A stretch of DNA of 20,315 nucleotides from Archangium sp. Its GTDB lineage: Bacteria > Myxococcota > Myxococcia > Myxococcales > Myxococcaceae. The stretch lies in contig JAEUJR010000139.1 of the NCBI GenBank assembly GCA_016793585.1, positions 1 through 20,315 on the forward strand, written 5' to 3'. The position numbers and the translations under genes are program-made. Below are positions 13,999 through 20,315 of the stretch, piece after piece. Numbering within the stretch: the first letter of the stretch is position 1; the number at the start of each line of letters is the position of its first letter. The notes beneath the pieces were generated by a model, which was not told the DNA's origin, did not search any database, and saw only the letters and a program-made list of their open reading frames with translations.

Positions 13999-15411
13999 CT
14001 ACGGCCGGAGCACCAGCACCCGCTCTTCGGTGAAGTCGGCCATCGCGTACCGCACGCCTTCACGGCCGAGCCCCGAGTCCTTCACGCCGCCGTACGGCAT
14101 GTTGTCGCTGCGGAACGAGGTGGCGTCGTTGACGACGACGCCTCCGACCTCGAGCTCGTGAAAGGCGCGCCGCACGGCCGAGAGCTCGTTGGTGAAGAGC
14201 GCCGCCTGAAGGCCATACCGGCCCGCGTTCACCGAGCGGAGCGCCTCGTCGAACTGGGAGACGCGCTCGAGCACGACGACTGGCCCGAAGATCTCCTCCG
14301 AGAAGGCGCGCGCCTCGCGGGGCACCTCGGTGAGCACGATGGGCGGCAGCACCGAGCCCACGCGCGCGCCTCGCCGGAGCACCTTCGCCCCCATCGCCAC
14401 CGCCTCGTCGACCCACGCCTCGATGCGCGAGGCCGACGCCGCGTCGATGACGGGCCCGATGACGGTCTGCTCGAGCGACGGGTCGCCCACCTTCAGCGCG
14501 TCGACCTCAGAGAGGAAGGCAGGCACGAACTGCTCCCACACCGCGGCCTCGACGATGATCCGCTGAACCTTGATGCAGACCTGCCCGGCGTAGGTGAAGC
14601 CGCCGATGGCGAGCCGCTTCGCAGCCTTCGCCACGTCGGCGTCGTGGCGAACGATGGCCGCCGCGTTGCCGCCCAGCTCCAGCACCGCCCTGCCCTTCAC
14701 CTTCGCCTTGAGCTGCCAGCCGACCTTCGCGCTGCCGGTGAAGCTGACGACGCGCACGCGAGCGTCGGTGGCGAGCGCCTCGGCGACGTCGACGGCGCAC
14801 GGCAGCACCTGCAACGCCGCCGCGTCGGCGCCGGCCGCGAGCGCCACCTCACCCAGCAGCAGCATGGCGCCCGGCGCCTGCGGAGGCGGCTTCACGATGA
14901 TGGGGGCTCCGACGGCCAGCGCGGGCGCGACCTTGTGGGCCCCCAGGTTCAGTGGAAAGTTGAACGGCACGATGCCGACGACGACGCCGACCGGCACCCG
15001 GCGCACCTCGGCTTCGGTTCCTTCGGCGCCCGCGGTGAGATCGACGGGAACGATCTCTCCACCGAACCGCGACAGCTCGGCGCTCGCGAGGGTGAACGTC
15101 TCGATGGCGCGCGACACCTCGGCGCGTGCGGCGCTCAGCGGCTTGCCCGCCTCGTGCATGATGCAGGCGACGAACTCGTCACGGCGGGCGGTCAGCCCAC
15201 GCACGACCCCATCGAGCACGGCGCGACGCTGACCAGCAGACGATCGCCTCAGCCGCTCGCGCCCTGCAGCCGCGAACTCGATGGCCGTCTGCACCTGCGC
15301 GAACGAGGCCTGCGCGACCTCTGTGAGAACGCGCCCATCGTAGGGAGCGTGGACCGGAGCCGACGTGGCCCCCTCGACGAACGACCCAGCGAGCAGCAGC
15401 TGGCGCGGCAT
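13999..15411 (-). CDS. Aldehyde dehydrogenase family protein
   Basis: This 470-residue NAD(P)-dependent dehydrogenase oxidises an aldehyde to a carboxylate (or an acyl-phosphate, in some branches). Catalytic residues are visible: N151 (PFNFP), K174 (IIVKPPP, cofactor binding), E245 (LELGGN, general base) and C279 (GQVCIKVQR, nucleophile). The C-terminal EEIFGPVVVLERV and NDATSFRSDNMPYGGVKDSGLG are also family marks. It is slightly shorter than the usual 480-500 residues and has a GQVCI rather than GQxCx context, like the lactaldehyde- and phosphonoacetaldehyde-type groups; the substrate is not decidable. No signal peptide, so it is cytosolic. Its start is only seven bases after the upstream lipoprotein stop. 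That makes a cytosolic enzyme the last member of a run of envelope genes. Confidence 0.93.
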   Translation of the reverse strand: MPRQLLLAGSFVEGATSAPVHAPYDGRVLTEVAQASFAQVQTAIEFAAAGRERLRRSSAGQRRAVLDGVVRGLTARRDEFVACIMHEAGKPLSAARAEVSRAIETFTLASAELSRFGGEIVPVDLTAGAEGTEAEVRRVPVGVVVGIVPFNFPLNLGAHKVAPALAVGAPIIVKPPPQAPGAMLLLGEVALAAGADAAALQVLPCAVDVAEALATDARVRVVSFTGSAKVGWQLKAKVKGRAVLELGGNAAAIVRHDADVAKAAKRLAIGGFTYAGQVCIKVQRIIVEAAVWEQFVPAFLSEVDALKVGDPSLEQTVIGPVIDAASASRIEAWVDEAVAMGAKVLRRGARVGSVLPPIVLTEVPREARAFSEEIFGPVVVLERVSQFDEALRSVNAGRYGLQAALFTNELSAVRRAFHELEVGGVVVNDATSFRSDNMPYGGVKDSGLGREGVRYAMADFTEERVLVLRP

Positions 15412-15418
15412 CAGCGGC

Positions 15419-16249
15419 TCAGGGCTGGGGGCCGCGAATGGCGGTGACCTGGAACTGGCGGCAGGTGCCCGCGCCAGCGTCGGTTCCGGGCGTGATGCAG
15501 TTGTCTGCCTCGGTGATCGGCGACCACTGCTGGCCGAGCTGCGGGCCGTCGAAGCACTCGAAGCCGAGCCGGTTGCCCGTGGGGAACTTCGTCGCGCTGT
15601 CCGGCGTGCCGCCCCACATCTCCATCCAGATCAGGTAGTCGCTGCCGACGGTGACGTTGAGGAATCGAATGGGAATGCTGCCCGACGCCGAGGTGATGGG
15701 CCGCACGTCGATGCCCAGGTAGACGAACTTGCCGGAGTCTTCGAGCTGCTTGGCGTTGGCGGCCATGCGGCCAGGCGCTGCCGCTTCGACGCTCGCACAG
15801 GTGACGGGCGTGCCATCGGCCTGCGTCCGGCGAATGAACCGCGTCGCGATGCTGCGGGTCGGCGCGATCAACGTTCCCCACGCGGCCTGGGCGCTCAGAA
15901 TCACGTCGACCTGAACGTTCTTCGCGAAGGCGTTGCACTTCTTTTCGGGGCCGCCGTCGGGCGAAGCACAGAACGGCAGCGGCACGTCGTTGAAGTAGCT
16001 CGTCTGCAGGCAGTCCGTCTGCTTCGTGCACACGGTGCCACACTTGCCGCACGTGCCGTAGAAGCCTCCGTCGAACGAACACTCCGACTTGCCCTTGCAG
16101 TCGGGGTCGGCGCAATCGATGAGCCCGTTGTTGTCGTCATCGAGGCCGTTGCCGCAGGTCTCGCGAGCCCCTGCGGGCCCGGTACAGGCACTGACCGACA
16201 CGAACATGAGACCGGCGCAGAGGGCGGCGGCGGCGAGCAGACGGGTCAT
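15419..16249 (-). CDS. Secreted lipoprotein with acidic Cys motif, myxobacterial type
   Basis: This 276-residue protein has a lipoprotein signal (FVSVSAC, Cys22). The mature start carries CGNGLDDDNNGLIDCADPDC (residues about 32-51), an acidic Cys motif of a type common in secreted Myxococcota proteins and possibly calcium-binding. More Cys follow (YGTCGKCGTVCTKQTDC). The rest (about 100-276) has beta-rich stretches such as GKFVYLGIDVRPITS and PIRFLNVTVGSDYLIWMEMW, with no enzyme motif. The function is unknown; a surface or adhesion role is a guess. The start is ATG 16249, which overlaps the stop of the Cys-rich gene by four bases (ATGA); GTG 16255 is possible but has poorer spacing to GGAAAG. 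It probably shares a transcript with the Cys-rich lipoprotein. Confidence 0.82.
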   Translation of the reverse strand: MTRLLAAAALCAGLMFVSVSACTGPAGARETCGNGLDDDNNGLIDCADPDCKGKSECSFDGGFYGTCGKCGTVCTKQTDCLQTSYFNDVPLPFCASPDGGPEKKCNAFAKNVQVDVILSAQAAWGTLIAPTRSIATRFIRRTQADGTPVTCASVEAAAPGRMAANAKQLEDSGKFVYLGIDVRPITSASGSIPIRFLNVTVGSDYLIWMEMWGGTPDSATKFPTGNRLGFECFDGPQLGQQWSPITEADNCITPGTDAGAGTCRQFQVTAIRGPQP

Positions 16250-17565
16250 GGGCACTTTCCGGAGCAGCTTCGGTCAGCCGGCACGCAGGCCGAACCACCA
16301 GTGGTGAGGGTGAGACAGGCAAAGCCCTGCGGGCACTCCTGGCCGCCGCCGCAGAAGCGGGCACACACGCTGGTGCCCGACGGCAGCGCGACGCACGTTC
16401 CACCCGGGCACTCCGCCGAGGTGGCGCACGTCTGACAGAAGGGGAAGTCGCTCTTGGCGCTGCGGCAGAGGTTGGTCGAGCCCTCGCAGACCTCGCAGGT
16501 GTTGCAGGCGCTGGTGCCCTGGCAGGCGCGCGCGGTGCCGATGACGGGCCCTTCGCAGATCTTCGTGCGGCTGTTGCAGCGCTGATCGAGCCCACAGTCG
16601 GAGTTGACCGAGCAGCCCGGCGCGCAGCCGAAGCGGTTGCTGGCGGTGCGGGCACACACCTGCCCGACGGGACACTGCGCGTCGGTCGTGCAGAAGGGCT
16701 GGCAGCGGCCGGTGGGCTCGCCGGGCGGCTTGGTGCAGACGCGGTTCTCGGCGCAGTCGGTGTCGACGTTGCACTCGTTGAGCGGCTCGCAGACGCGGTT
16801 GATGCAACGCAGCTTCGAGTCACCACAGTCGGCGTCACGCGAACACTCGGCCACGCAGAGCCGCGCGCGCGGGTCGCAGGTGGTGCCGAACGGGCAGACC
16901 TGCGCCGCGGCCACGCACTTGCCGAGGCGGGGGTCGCAGCGCTGCGTCGAGTCCATGCAGTCGGGCGTGGTGTTGCACGAGCGCTGACTGTCGGGGACGC
17001 AGCCCTGGAAGTTGCGGCACGTGGCCGCCTGGCCCTGCGGCGTCTTGTCGGGCCAGCACTGCCCCGAGCCATCTTTCTGCTGGCAGGTCGAGCCGCGTGG
17101 GCAGTTCGCGTTGTCGGTGCAGGCCTTGCCGCAGAACTTCTGGTTCAGCGTCGTGTCGAGCACGCAGTTGTCGTCTTTGCCGCCGCACTCGTTGTTGGCG
17201 CTGCACGGCTCGCAGAAGCTCTTGAGCGGGCGGCAGGCGCGAATCGAGGGGTCGCAGTACTCGCCCATCGCGCACTCGGTGTCGAAGCGGCAGCCGGCGA
17301 TCTCCTCGACGCACTGGCCCGTGAAGTTGTTGCAGTACTTCGGCACCGAACCCAGCATCGTGCCCATGCGGCACGAGTCGTCCGAGAGGCAGATGCACTG
17401 CCTCCGAACCTTGTCGCAGCGAAGCACGCCACACTCTGCGTCGACGTTGCAGGCGCGACCCACGAAGTCCGCCGTGCCCGCGTCAGGAGGCAGCGGCGGC
17501 GGCATGTACGTGGTGGGACAGCCGAGGACCAGCAGGCTGAGAACGAGAGGGGCGACCCGCGACAT
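16246..17565 (-). CDS. Cys-rich repeat lipoprotein
   Basis: This 439-residue lipoprotein (LVLGC, Cys16) contains about 63 cysteines, roughly one residue in seven. They sit in about ten imperfect units of the form C-x3-[DEN]-C-x4-6-C, for example CNVDAECGVLRC, CRFDTECAMGEYC, CTDNANCPRGSTC, CNTTPDCMDSTQRC, CSRDADCGDSKLRC, CNVDTDCAENRVC, CTTDAQCPVGQVC, CSVNSDCGLDQRC and CATSAECPGGTC. A disulfide-stabilised, rod-like extracellular protein is likely, as for other Cys-rich repeat proteins of myxobacteria; its partner is unknown. The start ATG 17565 has a weak ribosome site and is chosen because it opens the lipoprotein signal; the frame is also open upstream into the preceding broken gene. It ends in a four-base overlap with the next lipoprotein gene. 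Confidence 0.85.
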   Translation of the reverse strand: MSRVAPLVLSLLVLGCPTTYMPPPLPPDAGTADFVGRACNVDAECGVLRCDKVRRQCICLSDDSCRMGTMLGSVPKYCNNFTGQCVEEIAGCRFDTECAMGEYCDPSIRACRPLKSFCEPCSANNECGGKDDNCVLDTTLNQKFCGKACTDNANCPRGSTCQQKDGSGQCWPDKTPQGQAATCRNFQGCVPDSQRSCNTTPDCMDSTQRCDPRLGKCVAAAQVCPFGTTCDPRARLCVAECSRDADCGDSKLRCINRVCEPLNECNVDTDCAENRVCTKPPGEPTGRCQPFCTTDAQCPVGQVCARTASNRFGCAPGCSVNSDCGLDQRCNSRTKICEGPVIGTARACQGTSACNTCEVCEGSTNLCRSAKSDFPFCQTCATSAECPGGTCVALPSGTSVCARFCGGGQECPQGFACLTLTTGGSACVPADRSCSGKCP

Positions 17566-17612
17566 GAGTGGCGGCGGCTTAGCCCTGTGCCGACAGGGGC
17601 GCAACGGGCGGA

Positions 17613-17976
17613 TCAGGCGCGCGACGCATGACGGCGGAAGGCCATCAGGAACAACGGTTCGAGACTGCGGAGCCATGGGCTGACCGAGTCGCAGCTGCAG
17701 CTGCGGAAGTCGTTGCACGGCGGTTGTTTGAACCCACACATGGCGAGACTGCTCTGGCAGGTGCGTGCCCTCGGGCGTGAGACGAACGTTCCCGCAGGTG
17801 ACCCCGCCGTCGGTGACGAAGGCGTAGCCGCCCGAGGCACCTGCGTCGTCGCTCACGGATTCGACGGCGCCACTCACGACCCACGCCGAGGGCTCGAAGC
17901 AGTTGAAGGGCGACACGCACTTCGCGCCAGCGGTTCCTGCGGCGAACACCAGCATCGAGAAAGCCGCGAGTCTCAT
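17613..17976 (-). pseudogene. Small secreted protein gene broken by a frameshift
   Basis: ATG 17976 has GGAGG five bases upstream and opens a clear signal peptide (MRLAAFSMLVFAAGTAGAK), then AKCVSPFNCFEPSAWVV and SGAVESVSDDAGASGG. After about residue 55-70 the frame continues without a stop but loses protein-like character (TTAVQRLPQLQLRLGQP) and runs into the next gene. The neighbouring frame over the same bases holds a Cys-rich ending, TCQSSLAMCGFKQPPC then NDFRSCSC and a weakly hydrophobic WLRSLEPLFLMAFRRHASRA, stopping at 17613. Joining the two frames, by skipping one base somewhere between about 17755 and 17815, gives a short secreted protein with a Cys-x-Cys/hydrophobic/Arg tail that loosely resembles a MYXO-CTERM anchor. 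No family is recognised. A sequence error is possible. Confidence 0.6.
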
Positions 17977-17981
17977 GAGCG

Positions 17982-17986
17982 CCTCC
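17982..17986 (-). promoter_or_regulatory. Ribosome binding site of the small secreted protein gene
   Basis: GGAGG lies five bases before the ATG at 17976 and confirms that start. Confidence 0.75.
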
Positions 17987-18019
17987 GTCGCGCTCACGGC
18001 CAGCTGGCAAACGACAAGG

Positions 18020-18499
18020 CTACGAGCGCTTCTTCGTCCGAGACCGCTTCACGACCTGCAGGAGCGTCTCGACATCGAGCAGATCTTTCGGCCGGCCCGC
18101 AGCGCGTTTGTTCGCGAGCAGATCTTCAGCACTGATCATCCAGAGCTGGACACCTGCCACCGTCGCTCTTCGCCGCCGCGTCCAGGCCGCCTTGAACTCG
18201 ACCCCCGAGATCGTCGTGAGCAGATCGATTCTCATCGGAGGATTGCCGAGCGCGACGACCGTTCCGGGACTGGTGAAGTCGGCGTCCGAGAGGCCTCGAA
18301 CATCGCCGAACCCGAACGCCACGAGCGCGCGCATGACCCGTTCAGCGTTTGCTGGAGCGGCTTCCAGCCACACGTCGAGATCCCCCGTGAACCGAGGGAA
18401 CCCGTGCGCCGCCATCGCGTGGCCGCCGATCAACAGGAACTTCACCCGGTGCTCGGCGAGTAACGACAAGAACTCTCTCCAGTCTTGGGGAAGTTCCAT
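18020..18499 (-). CDS. AbiEii-like/DUF6036-like nucleotidyltransferase
   Basis: This 159-residue protein has a minimal nucleotidyltransferase fold. FLLIGGHAMAAHG (GG25-26) and FTGDLDVWLE (D40, D42) form the GG...DxD metal site. MRIDLLT (D92) supplies the third Asp. ISAEDLLANKRAAGRPKDLL (about 122-141) is the usual C-terminal helix of the AbiEii-related group, which includes type IV toxin-antitoxin toxins and stand-alone transferases. All three catalytic Asp are present, so it is likely active on a nucleotide or tRNA-type substrate; the substrate is inferred from the group. It begins inside the preceding antitoxin-like ORF, in another frame, with GAGGG about nine bases upstream. The pair sits immediately downstream of rho on the same strand. 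The basic C-terminal tail (KRSRTKKRS) could bind nucleic acid. Confidence 0.85.
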   Translation of the reverse strand: MELPQDWREFLSLLAEHRVKFLLIGGHAMAAHGFPRFTGDLDVWLEAAPANAERVMRALVAFGFGDVRGLSDADFTSPGTVVALGNPPMRIDLLTTISGVEFKAAWTRRRRATVAGVQLWMISAEDLLANKRAAGRPKDLLDVETLLQVVKRSRTKKRS

Positions 18500-18629
18500 G
18501 TGCGAACACCCTCAGCGTCTCGACGGCCGCGATGCGCTCGTGCATCGGCCGCGAGAGCCAATAGAACTGGTCAGCCTCGTCAGCCTCGTCGAACGACTTG
18601 AACACGCGAACGGTTCGACGAGGCTTCAT
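18342..18629 (-). CDS. Small antitoxin-like protein, partner of the nucleotidyltransferase
   Basis: This 95-residue ORF starts at ATG 18629, five bases after the rho stop. Residues about 6-60 (VRVFKSFDEADEADQFYWLS ... TSPRLERVLVVTRR) resemble the small, acidic 'V-F-x-SFEEA-x-x-AD' proteins that often precede AbiEii-like nucleotidyltransferases and may neutralise them; this resemblance is from memory and needs a search. Residues after about 61 (PGEVPVDRRPRDGG...) are Arg/Gly-rich and look like a read-through over the partner gene, since such proteins usually end near residue 60-70. The ORF overlaps the nucleotidyltransferase by 158 bases in another frame. No clear ribosome site was seen, so translation may be coupled to rho. 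It could also be a remnant. Confidence 0.6.
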   Translation of the reverse strand: MKPRRTVRVFKSFDEADEADQFYWLSRPMHERIAAVETLRVFAHGTSPRLERVLVVTRRAPGEVPVDRRPRDGGARVPSVHGGSRRVAGSRSSKR

Positions 18630-18634
18630 GCAGG

Positions 18635-20260
<1,626 letters not shown>

Positions 20261-20315
20261 GACGGTCGTACTCGGGGGAACCGGGGAGGAGTGCTGCGTG
20301 CTGCTCACCCGGATC
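20261..20315. other. Upstream end of rho, window edge
   Basis: The 55 bases before the rho start on the minus strand hold no promoter-like element or ribosome site that I can support. An alternative in-frame GTG for rho lies at 20308. The rho leader continues outside the window. Confidence 0.4.

Noticed and set aside
13111..15447. A 778-residue open frame on the + strand antisense to the dehydrogenase and DUF1592 genes
   Set aside because: Composition is Arg/His/Gly/Leu-rich with no domain pattern; it mirrors well-supported genes on the other strand. Long antisense frames are expected at this GC content.
18541..18600. Short direct repeat GTCAGCCTC twice
   Set aside because: It encodes the DEADEAD stretch of the small antitoxin-like protein; too short to be a separate element.

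Overview
This is a GC-rich window with the look of a Myxococcota (myxobacterial) chromosome. The pointers are dense overlapping genes with 1-4 base stop/start overlaps, frequent GTG starts, many short lipoproteins, a secreted Cys-rich protein with an 'NGLDDDNNGLIDC' motif, a DUF1552/DUF1592 pair, an ECF sigma/FecR-TPR pair, and a Rho with a very long charged N-terminus. No rRNA, tRNA, CRISPR array or insertion sequence was seen. The taxonomic call is an inference from gene content and style.

Left part (1-3285, + strand): the 3' end of an alpha/beta-hydrolase (lipase-like) gene, a small unknown helical protein, a type I methionine aminopeptidase with an N-terminal SEC-C zinc motif, an aldo/keto reductase, and a stand-alone CheY-like receiver with a coiled-coil tail. 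The first four are packed as one operon. The receiver may have its own start signals.

Middle part (13944 down to 3289, - strand): eight genes read in one direction with gaps of at most about 52 bases and several overlaps. In order of transcription they are a DUF1592/1588/1585-type lipoprotein with one CxxCH, a Tat-exported DUF1552 protein, an ECF sigma factor, a membrane FecR-TPR protein, a secreted protein with a probable beta-barrel C-terminus, two paralogous di-heme (DUF1111/DHOR) lipoproteins, and a GH-A-type glycoside hydrolase lipoprotein that is frameshifted at a G8 tract. This is the best candidate for an undescribed system: an envelope redox module with five CxxCH motifs that carries its own sigma/FecR-type regulator. 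Its substrate is unknown.

Right part (20260 down to 13999, - strand): rho, then five bases later a small antitoxin-like ORF, overlapped out of frame by an AbiEii-like nucleotidyltransferase. Next come a short secreted protein gene broken by a frameshift, a Cys-rich repeat lipoprotein (about 63 Cys), a second lipoprotein with an acidic Cys motif, and an aldehyde dehydrogenase. Everything from rho to the glycoside hydrolase is on one strand, and no convincing intrinsic terminator was seen between genes.

Intergenic space is minimal throughout: no gene-free stretch exceeds about 60 bases. The two frameshifts may be real mutations, programmed or phase-variable sites, or sequencing errors; the sequence alone cannot tell.
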